A stretch of 64,000 nucleotides of DNA from Chitinophagaceae bacterium (lineage in GTDB: Bacteria; Bacteroidota; Bacteroidia; Chitinophagales; Chitinophagaceae), in the NCBI GenBank assembly GCA_016720745.1, contig JADKKA010000019.1, positions 434,001-498,000 of the forward strand, written 5' to 3'. The notes below the pieces were generated by a model. That model was not told the DNA's origin. It saw only the letters and a list, made by a program, of their open reading frames with translations, and did no database searches. The position numbers were made by a program, and so were the translations under genes. Shown in pieces: positions 34,835 through 44,400 of this stretch. The first letter of the stretch is position 1. Each line of letters starts with the position of its first letter.

Positions 34835-36421
34835 ATGCCAATAAGAATGACCGATGATCCGGTGGATCCAAATCAACAGGATGATGGTGGTGGTGGGGGT
34901 GGGAGAAGACCCTCTTTTCCGGGTGGAGGCGGGGGAGGAGGACTCATGTCTTTATTACCCATGCTGCTGGGTTTGTTCAAGGGGAAAGGAATTATTTTAT
35001 TACTGGTGATTGGTGCCGGTGCCTACTTCCTCCTGGGCCGTGGTTCCTGTAATCCTTCTGAAATCGTTAAGAAATTCTCTGAAAGCGGATATAATTTCAG
35101 TCCCTCCGAATTCAATAAAGCTTCCGTTTATGAGGGACTGGAAGATGATGCCAGTAAAAATCCTTTGCCGGAAGCGGTATCCCTGCTTCGTTTTGCTCCT
35201 GATCGCGGTAACCAGGGTCAGCAGGGAAGCTGTGTGGCCTGGAGCTGTGCTTATAGTGCGCAAACCATTCTCACGGCAGCGGCCACCGGACAGGACCCCA
35301 ACCGGATTGTGTTCAGCCCTTCCTATCTCTACAACCAGATCAAACTCGAAGGTTGTCAGGGTTCCTATATCCAGCGGGCCATGGAATCCATGCACCGTAA
35401 TGGTGGAGTACCCCTCAGCAGTTACCAGTATGATGATCAGGATTGTGACCGCGAACCCTCTTCTTCAGATATTCAGAATGGGCGTCAGAACATTATCCAT
35501 GGGTTTACCCGGATCACCAATGGAGATAATATCAATGAAATCAGCGTAAGGGGTATCAAGGAACACCTGGCCAAGGATGCACCTGTGGCCATTGGTATGA
35601 TGGTGGGTACCAGTTTCATGCAGAATATGATGGGACAGGAACTATGGGAGCCCAGTGGTATGGATGATAGTCAGATGGGAATGGGGGGACATGCCATGTG
35701 TGTCATTGGTTATGATGACCGCAAATTTGGCGGGGCTTTTCAGATCATGAATAGCTGGGGACCGGAATGGGGACAGAACGGCGTGGCCTGGGTGCGTTAT
35801 GGCGATTTCAAAAATTATGTACGGGAAGCCTATGGCATTGATCCGCTGCCCAAGAGAAGCAGTGTGGCCAATATTCCGCTGGAATGTAATATCGGTCTGG
35901 TGAATAACGATGGCGGAAAAAATATACCGCTGCGGGTCATGCCGGGCAGCAATGAATTCCGTACGGTCAGTCCCATTGCTATCGGTACCCGTTTTAAAAT
36001 GTCAGTACAGAATGCCACCGAGTGTTATGTATATGTTTTTGGGAAAGATACCAGTACCACCAGTTATGTGCTCTTCCCCTATCTGAAACAGGGTGAAACC
36101 GTTTCCAAACACTCTCCTTATTGTGGAATTACCGGTTATCGGTTGTTTCCCAAAGCGCAGTCATTTGAGGCGGATAATATTGGTAACAGCGATCAGATTG
36201 CCATTGTGGTGAGTAAGGATGAATTGGATTACAATCAACTGAATGCAGCCATTAGCAGCAGCAGGAGGTCTACCTTTACCGAAAGAGTGAATGAAGCCAT
36301 ACAGTCGATCATGATTCGAAGCGCCCGGTATAATAATACAGCGGATGGAACGATTTATTTTAAAGTAGATGCCAATTCGAATAAGGCAGTGGCCTGTGTG
36401 GTGACGATTGATAAAAAATAA
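34835..36421 (+). CDS. Membrane-anchored C1 (papain-like) peptidase
   Basis: The 528-residue protein starts with a Gly-rich, Asp-rich segment (11-38), then a transmembrane helix (about 38-68; GIILLLVIGAGAYFLLG). The papain domain follows, with catalytic Cys133 in QQGSCVAWSCAYS, His286 in GGHAMCVIGYDD, and Asn306 in QIMNSWGPEWGQNG. The C-terminal 170 residues form a beta domain like DUF4384 (NATECYVYVFGKD, ADNIGNSDQIAIVVSKDELDY). The active domain should face the periplasm. It is followed by 36424 after 2 bp. Confidence 0.9.
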   Translation: MPIRMTDDPVDPNQQDDGGGGGGRRPSFPGGGGGGGLMSLLPMLLGLFKGKGIILLLVIGAGAYFLLGRGSCNPSEIVKKFSESGYNFSPSEFNKASVYEGLEDDASKNPLPEAVSLLRFAPDRGNQGQQGSCVAWSCAYSAQTILTAAATGQDPNRIVFSPSYLYNQIKLEGCQGSYIQRAMESMHRNGGVPLSSYQYDDQDCDREPSSSDIQNGRQNIIHGFTRITNGDNINEISVRGIKEHLAKDAPVAIGMMVGTSFMQNMMGQELWEPSGMDDSQMGMGGHAMCVIGYDDRKFGGAFQIMNSWGPEWGQNGVAWVRYGDFKNYVREAYGIDPLPKRSSVANIPLECNIGLVNNDGGKNIPLRVMPGSNEFRTVSPIAIGTRFKMSVQNATECYVYVFGKDTSTTSYVLFPYLKQGETVSKHSPYCGITGYRLFPKAQSFEADNIGNSDQIAIVVSKDELDYNQLNAAISSSRRSTFTERVNEAIQSIMIRSARYNNTADGTIYFKVDANSNKAVACVVTIDKK

Positions 36422-36423
36422 TT

Positions 36424-37866
36424 ATGAAACTTTTGAAGTATAGCCTGGTTCTCCTGTTTTTTTGTTCTTCTGTTACTGCCCTGGCCCAAACCGCACAGGT
36501 GATGTGGGGCGATGAATTCAAGTTGAAAATCCGTGATGCTGATCTGCATGTGGCCTGGGCGGATAATACCGGTACTTATTTTATTGAGGAACATCTGGTA
36601 CTAACCAGTTATTTCATCATCGGATCGACTAGCCGGGAAAGTGCCGGTCTGGTAAAACTGGATAAATCCCTGAGTGAAGTGTACCGGAAAAGTTTTGATA
36701 AAGAGCTCCGGAAGAAAAAATACCAGGACATTTTGTTCAGTAAAAAGAAAATGTATCTCCTGGCCAGTGATTATGATAAAGGAGAAAGAACCATCAGTTT
36801 TTTTGCGATGGAGCTGAACAAAGCAAGTGGAGAGGCACAGGGTGACTGGAAAGAAATTTCCGTTTTCAAACTGGATACCAAAAGAGATGATTTAAAATTC
36901 AGGTGTACCCTCACAGAAGATTCCACCCGTTTTCGCGTGGTAACAGCAATGGATGGAGAAAAAGATACCCGCTATACCGTACAGGAGTTCAATGAAAATT
37001 TTGCGCCGGTATTCAGCCGGGTAGATATCGTGCATGAGGTGGAGCCGGAAAAAATTGATCTCGAAGACATCCTGCCGATTCCTAACGGGAATATTCTTTT
37101 TGTAGCCCGTCAGATGGATTACGAGGAGGGCAAGAAAGAAAAAAAGAGAAACCTGGTTTTTCAAAATTATAATCTGCGTCTGTATAATTCCAAAGGAGTT
37201 TTTATCAAAGAAGTAAATCCTGAAGTAGAAGGGCGCTGGTTGATCAATTCCAAATCAGTAGTATTGAAGAACGGTGATATCGGGCTGGCAGCTTTTTACA
37301 GCAATGCTAAAAAGGCCAGGGAAATCAACGGACTCATGATGATGCGAATCAGCAGTTCGGATGGGTCGGTGATCAGCCATTCCAACCAGGATATCAGTGC
37401 CAGCATGTTTACCAATGAATATGAAGAAGATGATGAAGAAGATGAAGATGAAACAAGAGCGGAAAAGGCAGAAAGAAAAAGGTTTGAAAAGTTATCAAAA
37501 GATGAGGATGGGATCAGCCGTAGCTACAAAATCAGAGCATTGACACCCACAGCTGATGGCGGGATGGCCCTTGTTGCTGAAAAATTTTATACCTACACCG
37601 TGCGGCAGTATAATCAGTCAACCCGCACCTGGTCCACTTATATCTACTATATCTCGGAAGACCTGATTGTTTCCAAGTTTGATGATGCCGGTAAAATCAG
37701 CTGGATAAAATTATTACCCAAAAGGCAACAGGAACAGGTCAGCAGTGGCAGCTTTATCAGTGCTTCAGATTATTTTGTGAGTCGCTTTCAGTTTCCACAC
37801 TGGGGCGGTGTCAGTGTTTTTTCCATTCCCGGGAAAGAATACTTTCTCCATTCTCATGAACGATAA
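36424..37866 (+). CDS. Exported protein of unknown function, N-terminal part of a frameshifted gene
   Basis: The 480-residue frame has a signal peptide (MKLLKYSLVLLFFCSSVTALAQ) and a long beta-rich body, probably a propeller or similar repeat fold, with an acidic stretch (YEEDDEEDEDETRAE, near 335). The last real residues are about IPGKEYFL; the following HSHER is out of frame. Removing one C from the CC at about 37849 gives EYFLILMNDNPKNEG and joins the next frame. The intact protein would have about 569 residues. It starts 2 bp after the papain-like gene and is probably in its operon. Confidence 0.75.
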   Translation: MKLLKYSLVLLFFCSSVTALAQTAQVMWGDEFKLKIRDADLHVAWADNTGTYFIEEHLVLTSYFIIGSTSRESAGLVKLDKSLSEVYRKSFDKELRKKKYQDILFSKKKMYLLASDYDKGERTISFFAMELNKASGEAQGDWKEISVFKLDTKRDDLKFRCTLTEDSTRFRVVTAMDGEKDTRYTVQEFNENFAPVFSRVDIVHEVEPEKIDLEDILPIPNGNILFVARQMDYEEGKKEKKRNLVFQNYNLRLYNSKGVFIKEVNPEVEGRWLINSKSVVLKNGDIGLAAFYSNAKKAREINGLMMMRISSSDGSVISHSNQDISASMFTNEYEEDDEEDEDETRAEKAERKRFEKLSKDEDGISRSYKIRALTPTADGGMALVAEKFYTYTVRQYNQSTRTWSTYIYYISEDLIVSKFDDAGKISWIKLLPKRQQEQVSSGSFISASDYFVSRFQFPHWGGVSVFSIPGKEYFLHSHER

Positions 37867-38134
37867 TCCGAAGAATGAAGGGGTGGTAAGGGCCGGACAA
37901 AAAGCAAAAGCCATGCTGAACCCGAAAAAAAGTCATGCTTTTCTCCTGAATGTTGATCTGGCCACGGGTGAAATCAAGCGTAAATTTATTTTTTCTAACC
38001 AGGATGGTAACCCTGCTATGTTAAGACATGGGGTATTGATGGGGAATATATTTTATATGGTGGGAAAAAGAATGGGCGCCCTGGGGATTTTATCTAAACC
38101 CAGGATCGCTGTGGGTAAACTGACATTTAAATAA
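37808..38134 (+). CDS. C-terminal part of the frameshifted exported protein
   Basis: This frame supplies the missing end of the 36424 gene, from about 37850 (ILMNDNPKNEGVVRAGQKA) to GKLTFK. The first 14 codons overlap the upstream frame and are not likely to be translated. The beta-rich pattern (SHAFLLNVDLATGEIKRKFIF) continues that of the N-terminal part. Confidence 0.55.
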   Translation: MSVFFPFPGKNTFSILMNDNPKNEGVVRAGQKAKAMLNPKKSHAFLLNVDLATGEIKRKFIFSNQDGNPAMLRHGVLMGNIFYMVGKRMGALGILSKPRIAVGKLTFK

Positions 38135-38162
38135 TGGATGAAGAATTTCTTAAATTAAAGAC

Positions 38163-38664
38163 ATGAAAAAAAAAGATAATCGGTTTGCTGCTCGCTGTGA
38201 TGTTTTTCGGTACCGGGTATTCTCAGGACCTCAGTAAATTCAATTTATATAAGCCCGCGGAAGATGCAGAAAAAGCACTGGAAGCGGTGGTGAAGCAGGC
38301 GAAAAAAGAAGGGAAACATGTATTTGTCCAGGCGGGTGGTAACTGGTGTATCTGGTGCGCCCGGTTCAATGATTTTGTGACAAAGGATTTATCCCTCGAC
38401 TCAATGATTCAAAAGAACTATGTGGTCTATCACCTGAATTACAGCAAAGAAAATTTCAATAGTAAGCTGTTTGAGAAATTAAAATACCCGCAGCGGTTTG
38501 GCTTCCCTGTTTTCATGGTGCTGGATGGTAAAGGAGAATTAATGCACACACAGAATTCGGCCTACCTGGAAGAAGGAAAAGGGTATAGCAAGGATAAAGT
38601 GATGGAATTCCTGGGCCATTGGGCACCTGCTGCTTTTAATCCCGTTAATTACAAAGAACAATAA
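38163..38664 (+). CDS. Thioredoxin-family exported protein (start disrupted by an A-run)
   Basis: The open frame from 38185 gives 159 residues (MLLAVMFFGTGYSQ...). The natural start is ATG 38163: with 8 A's instead of 9 it reads MKKKIIGLLLAVMFFGTGYSQ, a full signal peptide. The mature domain is thioredoxin-like, with a CxxC in NWCIWCARFNDF, LSLDSMIQKNYVVYHLNYS, and FGFPVFMVLDGKGE carrying the cis-Pro. It probably handles disulfides in the periplasm. Its stop overlaps the next start (TAATG). Confidence 0.8.
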
Positions 38665-39155
38665 TGAACCCGCATATCCAGGATTTTTTCAAACTGATTC
38701 GCAGTTCATTCCGGTACCGGATGTTTACCTTAATGAAATTGCCTGCTGCCTTTATCGCCGGTGTGATGGTGCGGGAGGTGGATGAAAACAAATGCCGGGT
38801 AACTGTCCCCTTTAAATGGCTGACGCAAAATCCTTTCCGCTCCACATATTTTGCCTGTCTGAGTATGGCAGCAGAAATGAGTACCGGTATCCTGGCCATG
38901 GCACAAATCTATAAACGCAAACCCTCGGTGTCCATGCTGGTGGTGAAAGTGGAATCGGAATATTTCAAGAAAGCAGCGGGGCGCACACAATTTATTTGTG
39001 AAGACGGCGCGAAATTCACCGAAGCAGTAGAAGAAAGTATCCGTACGGGAGAAGCCAGGACCGTTCAGGCACGCTCCATTGGTACCAATGCCAACGGCGA
39101 ACAGGTGGCCGCATTTACCATCACCTGGTCATTCAAAGCAAAATCAACAACATGA
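38664..39155 (+). CDS. DUF4442 (hotdog-fold thioesterase-like) protein
   Basis: The 163-residue protein has the hotdog-like DUF4442 pattern: VDENKCRVTVPFKWLTQNPF, then STYFACLSMAAEMSTGILAMA, and the C-terminal NANGEQVAAFTITWSFK. DUF4442 proteins are related to acyl-CoA thioesterases, but no substrate is known. The start overlaps the thioredoxin stop by 1 bp and the end overlaps the nuclease gene by 4 bp, so the three are translationally coupled. Confidence 0.82.
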   Translation: MNPHIQDFFKLIRSSFRYRMFTLMKLPAAFIAGVMVREVDENKCRVTVPFKWLTQNPFRSTYFACLSMAAEMSTGILAMAQIYKRKPSVSMLVVKVESEYFKKAAGRTQFICEDGAKFTEAVEESIRTGEARTVQARSIGTNANGEQVAAFTITWSFKAKSTT

Positions 39156-40555
39156 AGATCACTTTTCACGGAGCAGCCCGTACCGTTACCGGTTCCAAAC
39201 ACCTGATTACTTTGGCCAATGGTAAAAAGATTCTGCTGGACTGCGGGATGTTCCAGGGTTTGGGAAAAGAAACCGATATCCTGAACCGCGATTTTGGTTT
39301 TGATCCCAAAGAAGTGGATGTGATGATCCTGTCGCATGCGCATATTGATCATAGCGGACTGATTCCGCGTTTGATTGCAGAAGGTTTTGAAGGAAGTATT
39401 TTCTGTACTTCTGCCACGAAAGATTTGACCACCATCCTGCTCCGGGACTCTGCTGAGATACAGGAAGATGATATTAAGTATATCAATAAAAGAAGGGGTG
39501 CAGAAGGAATGACCTATCTGCGTCCGCTTTATACCAGCGAGGATGCAGAAAAAGCAACCGAGCATTTTGTTGAGCAGCCCTATGATAAATGGTTTGATGT
39601 GTTAGAAGGGGTACAGGCCCTGTATACCGATGCCGGTCATATTATTGGCAGTGCGGCGGTGAGCCTGAAAATAAAAGAAAACGGAAAAGAAAAAAGAATC
39701 ACTTTCAGCGGTGACCTGGGCCGGTACCGGGATGTGATTTTGAAATCACCGGAAAATTTTCCGCAGGCCGATGTCATTATCATGGAATCAACATATGGTA
39801 ACAGCCTGCATGATAATAATATGACCACACCAGAAATGGTGCTTCGCTGGATTGAAAAAGCCTGTCTGCAAAAGAAAGGCAAACTGATTATGCCGGCCTT
39901 TAGTGTGGGAAGAACCCAGGAATTATTATATGCCCTGAACCAGCTGGAACTGGAAAACCGTTTACCTGATCTGGATTATTATGTTGACAGTCCGCTCAGT
40001 GTTGAAGCCACCGAAGTGGTGAAGAACCATCCGGAGTATTTCAATAAACGCATTCAGCAGGTGATGAAGTCGGACAATGATCCCTTTGGCTTCAAAGGAC
40101 TCAAATATGTAAAAACTGTGGAGCAATCCAAGCAGTTGAACTTTATGAATGGTCCGATGGTGATTATTTCTGCCAGTGGCATGGCCGATGCCGGAAGGGT
40201 AAAGCACCATATCAGCAATAATATTGAGAACAGCCGGAACACCATCCTGTTTACCGGTTATTGTGAGCCCCGTTCTTTGGGTGGCAGACTGATGGCGGGA
40301 GATAAAGAAGTCAGCATCTTCGGCGTACAGCATGAGGTACATGCTGAAATAGGAGCCATCCGCAGCATGAGTGCCCATGGCGATTATGAGGACATGAGCC
40401 AATGGCTGGCCTGTCAGGATCCTGCACAGGTTAAAAAACTATTCCTGGTCCATGGGGAATATGAGGTTCAAAAAGATTTTAAACAAAGACTTGTTAAAAA
40501 AGGCTTCCTGGATGTAGAAATACCTTACCAGCACGAAGCCATTGGTTTAGGCTAA
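39152..40555 (+). CDS. MBL-fold beta-CASP hydrolase (RNA-processing type)
   Basis: The 467-residue protein has the metallo-beta-lactamase motif HAHIDH (62-67), DCGMFQG near the start, YTDAGHIIGSAAV, and FSGDLGRYRDVILK. The beta-CASP domain follows (IMPAFSVGRTQELLY, ISASGMADAGRVKHHI, and a late HGEYE). The layout is that of bacterial CPSF-like exo/endonucleases that act on RNA. It is cytoplasmic and overlaps the DUF4442 gene by 4 bp (ATGA). Confidence 0.92.
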   Translation: MKITFHGAARTVTGSKHLITLANGKKILLDCGMFQGLGKETDILNRDFGFDPKEVDVMILSHAHIDHSGLIPRLIAEGFEGSIFCTSATKDLTTILLRDSAEIQEDDIKYINKRRGAEGMTYLRPLYTSEDAEKATEHFVEQPYDKWFDVLEGVQALYTDAGHIIGSAAVSLKIKENGKEKRITFSGDLGRYRDVILKSPENFPQADVIIMESTYGNSLHDNNMTTPEMVLRWIEKACLQKKGKLIMPAFSVGRTQELLYALNQLELENRLPDLDYYVDSPLSVEATEVVKNHPEYFNKRIQQVMKSDNDPFGFKGLKYVKTVEQSKQLNFMNGPMVIISASGMADAGRVKHHISNNIENSRNTILFTGYCEPRSLGGRLMAGDKEVSIFGVQHEVHAEIGAIRSMSAHGDYEDMSQWLACQDPAQVKKLFLVHGEYEVQKDFKQRLVKKGFLDVEIPYQHEAIGLG

Positions 40556-40682
40556 GGCAGCTACTGCCATTTTCACATCTTCTTAGTAATCCTGGCACCA
40601 TTTTTTCCGTTTATATATGGAAGAACAAAACCTCCTTTGCTTTTTGAGAGCGAATTTTCTTAAACAATAAAAAGGAGAAACC

Positions 40683-41273
40683 ATGAGAAATAAAAGCTAT
40701 CTGTGGGTAATGACAATGGTATCCGTATTCCTGCTGGCAGGATGTGCTTCCACGGTGCACTTTGAAAAAGACGATACCACTGATTTCCGAAAGTATAAAA
40801 CCTTTGCCTGGCTGGATAAGGATGGTGAAGGCCGGCAGGACCGGAACAGGAACAATGATTTAATGGAACAGAAGATCAAGGCCGCTATTACCACTGAAAT
40901 GGAAAAATCGGCGGGATGGAGAGAAGTAAAAAACCGGCCGGATGTGTTGCTTAGTTATGATGTGCTGGTGGAGCGCAGTACGAAAGAAGTGAACAATCCG
41001 GTCTATTCAAGACCATTTACCCGGACGGTATTTAATCCTTACACCCGGAGGTATGCCACCATCTATTATCCATCGCAGTTCGTGGGATATGACCGCGACC
41101 GCGAGCCGATCCGCGAAGGAACGGTAACTATCACCATGATAGATGCAAGGACGGATAAAACCGTTTGGCAGGGTTGGACAACGGATGAAGTCAATAACCG
41201 GAATATGACGAGTAAGGAAATCCAGTATGCCGTGCGCTCGATCTTCAAAAAATTCGATATCGCAAAGAAATAG
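40683..41273 (+). CDS. DUF4136 lipoprotein
   Basis: The 196-residue protein has a lipobox LLAGC (Cys near 21), then FRKYKTFAWLDKDG and NNDLMEQKIKAAITTEMEK, the start of a DUF4136 domain. VTITMIDARTDKTVWQGWTTDEV near the end is also typical. The family is outer-membrane-anchored with unknown function. Unusually for this organism it has a clear AGGAG 7-8 bp before the ATG. A strong terminator follows. Confidence 0.88.
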   Translation: MRNKSYLWVMTMVSVFLLAGCASTVHFEKDDTTDFRKYKTFAWLDKDGEGRQDRNRNNDLMEQKIKAAITTEMEKSAGWREVKNRPDVLLSYDVLVERSTKEVNNPVYSRPFTRTVFNPYTRRYATIYYPSQFVGYDRDREPIREGTVTITMIDARTDKTVWQGWTTDEVNNRNMTSKEIQYAVRSIFKKFDIAKK

Positions 41274-41299
41274 CCGTATCAGGGACGGTTTCGGACGGG

Positions 41300-41329
41300 A
41301 CCTCCTCACCAGCGTGGGGAGGTTTTTTT
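41300..41329 (+). terminator. Intrinsic terminator of the DUF4136 gene
   Basis: The stem ACCTCC(T)CAC pairs with GTG(G)GGAGGT and is followed by TTTTTTT. Confidence 0.9.
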
Positions 41330-41410
41330 ATAGGTAGAAATGGAAATAATTAATTGTACAGATCTGTCTTCTGTTTTTTATAATGCAACTATTGCATTAT
41401 ATCGATCAGA

Positions 41411-41442
41411 TAAAAAAAGGGGCCTGCTGTTTGCAGGCCCCA
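41411..41442 (-). terminator. Intrinsic terminator of the large T9SS protein gene
   Basis: On the minus strand GGGGCCTGC pairs with GCAGGCCCC and is followed by TTTTTTTA, 18 bp after the stop. Confidence 0.92.
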
Positions 41443-41459
41443 TGCTCAGGGAATAATTA

Positions 41460-44400
41460 TTAATGCCTGGATAAGAGTTTTTCAATGCCGATCGTAGCTC
41501 CCTGGTCATCATCAATCCTCAGCAGGTACATGCCTGCAGGCAGATAGTTCTCAAATTGCATACTTAAAATATTTGTTCCTTTTTTCAGGTTGACTTTTTC
41601 TTTTCTCACGACCTGACCACGGCTGTTCATCAGACTGATTGTGGCTTCCATGGATCGCTCCGTTGTCAGTTTAATGTTCAGGAGCCGGTCAAAAGGATTC
41701 GGCCAGATATTGAGTCCTGTTTTTGCCTGTCTTCTTACCGTGATGGTATTACTGAAAATATATTTTGAATCCTTATCTGTTTCCCGGATTCTGTAAAACA
41801 GGACCTGGTCAGTTGTTATTCCGGAAATATCATCTGCAAATTGATAATAGCGGCGGCTATCGCTGTTACCTGCAGCAGCCACCATTCCTATTTGAACAAA
41901 TCTTTGACCATCCGTACTTCTTTCAATGATAAAGAAATCTGAGTTCAGTTCGGTTTCCGTTTTCCACTCAAGATTCACTATGTTACTGGTCAGCAATCCG
42001 CTTAACGTCAAACCGGTTACTGGCAATGGGATGAACCAGGTGATACTGTAAGTGGCTGCTGTTGGGTCAGGGAAACCGGCTGCATCCACATACGCATATT
42101 GGAAATTGACGGAGGAATATCCGGTGGTGGCACCCGTGATTTTAATCTGCATCAATGATGGATCAAAATGGCTGATATTGCCGGTGCTAGTTATTTGTGA
42201 TCCATTATACCAGAGTTCTGCATTGGCTGGCAGGCTGCTGATATAAACAGTTTTGTTACTCAAAGTACATCCTCCGGCACAATCTTCCGGATCCAGTCCG
42301 CTAAAGGCAGGAGGATTACCGCCACCATTCAATGTAATAAACTGACCGGTTACCGGCTGACTGATATTGGTGCTATGCGGATCAGTTGATGGGACTTGTT
42401 CTATACCGAAATTGATATCCGGTACACTGGAATATCCGAATTGCATCGGTCCGATTAAACCGGGGTTACCTGAAATAGGAATACCATAATAATTCACACC
42501 GGTATAAGTCCATCCGTTTGGAAGATTTGCTGCAGGAGCCGGCTGTCCAATAGTGCCCTGACTACTTGATAATAAAAGACTGTAAACAAGACCTGGTGTT
42601 ATATTACTGAAGCTATAAGTGCCGTCAGGTGCCACCAGGGTCGTTGCCAGTACGTTGCCGGATTCATCCACCAGATTCAGATAGAGTGCACCGGCATTGG
42701 GTGTTGATTCGGGGCCGTTGACGGTAGCATCACCATCAATGTCCTGCCAAAGATCACCGCTGATATCTATACCAATAGAGTTGATTGTAAGAAACAGTCT
42801 TGCTGTACTGCAAAGGCCTGCTGCGCCACTGCAGGTGGCCGGGTTCAGCACATAGTCACATACTTCATAAGTCAGGGTATCCTTTCCGTAATATCCGGCA
42901 TTGGGGGTATAAGCAATCAATCCATTTCCCAATACGGTAGCTGTACCATGTAAAGGCTGTATAGTGATCGTTGGATTCATCAGGGAATTATTTTCCGGAT
43001 CACTGTCATTGTCGAGTACACTATAGTATACAACGGCATCCTGTGGGGATGCTTCTGCCTGGTCATCTGCTGCCAGCGGTGCCGTATTGGAAGCATTGGC
43101 AATAGTAATAGTTACTGTCGCAGGTGAAGAACTGATCGGGCTGTTGCCATTATCTGTTACCCGGTATGTAAAACTAAATGAACCGGTGAAACCCATCGCA
43201 GGAGTAAAAGTGATCGTTCCATCAAAATTATTGGTCAGTGTACCTGCTGCCGGATTACTGAGTGCACTGATACTACCCACTGTTAAAATACCAGCTTCAG
43301 GATCTGTATCGTTGGAAAGCAGGTTGATCCGCAGGTCCTGGCAGGGAAGACCAGTACCGTTATCATCAGCGGCTGCAGGAGATTGATTGGATACGGTGAT
43401 AACAACAAGTGCGGTGTCGCTCAGCGGGGAAGAGCTACAGGAGGCAGCTGTATTTTCAGTTATTGTATACACAAGTGTATCCATTCCAGTAAAGCCTGTT
43501 CCGGGGATATAAACAATATCACTACCGGAAACGGAAGCGGATCCATTCATTGGCTGTGTACTGATAACCGGATTACCAAGGGCAGTTCCTTCAGGGTCGG
43601 TATCATTGTTCAGCACAGAAATGGTAGCTGTTGCACCGGCGTTAATGGTGCTTATATCTTTAACTGCAAGCGGTGCTGCATTATTGACTGTGATATAAAA
43701 GTAGGCCGTGTCTTTTAGCGGACTGCCTGCATTATCAGAAATGATGAATGAAACCTGGTCGGTACGTGGTACGGTTCCGCTGGTATTAGGTGTATAGGTT
43801 ACCGTGGTGCCGGTATAGGTAGCATTGCCATTGGCTCCCTGAATTACACCGGTTATGCTCAGGCTGTTTCCATCCACATCATTACATGTGCCAAGCGGGG
43901 TAGCGGTTACGGCCACTCCACTGGTTGTACTGGCAAAAGCCGGATTGGCAAGCGGTGCTCTGTTTGGAATAGCTCCGCAGGCAGTAGGTACTACATAAGT
44001 CACCGTGAGTTTTGGTCTGCTGGAAGTGGTGGTAGTATATTCTTTGGAAGCAAAGGTTGCGTAAATACTGGTACTGGCTGATTCATCGGTCTTCTGGATC
44101 AAGCCATAATTATTGGCAGGTGTACCGACCCATAACTGTACCTGATTGGTGATATCCCAATTATAGGTACCCGTTGCATTAATTGTAGTAGCCGCGAGTG
44201 CGGTCGCATTAAAGTCGCCGCCGGATGTTGTCCAGGTATTACCTGCACCGGTAGCAAAATTCAGCCAGGTTGCACCATCTGCTGTGCCGCTTCCGGATTT
44301 GGTTCCTTCCGTCCAGCTTCTTGTAAGCGCATATACACTAACGGGGTAATTAAAGCCACTGCTGACTGCGGTGGCCACTCCCGTAAAAATGGCGCTTTGA

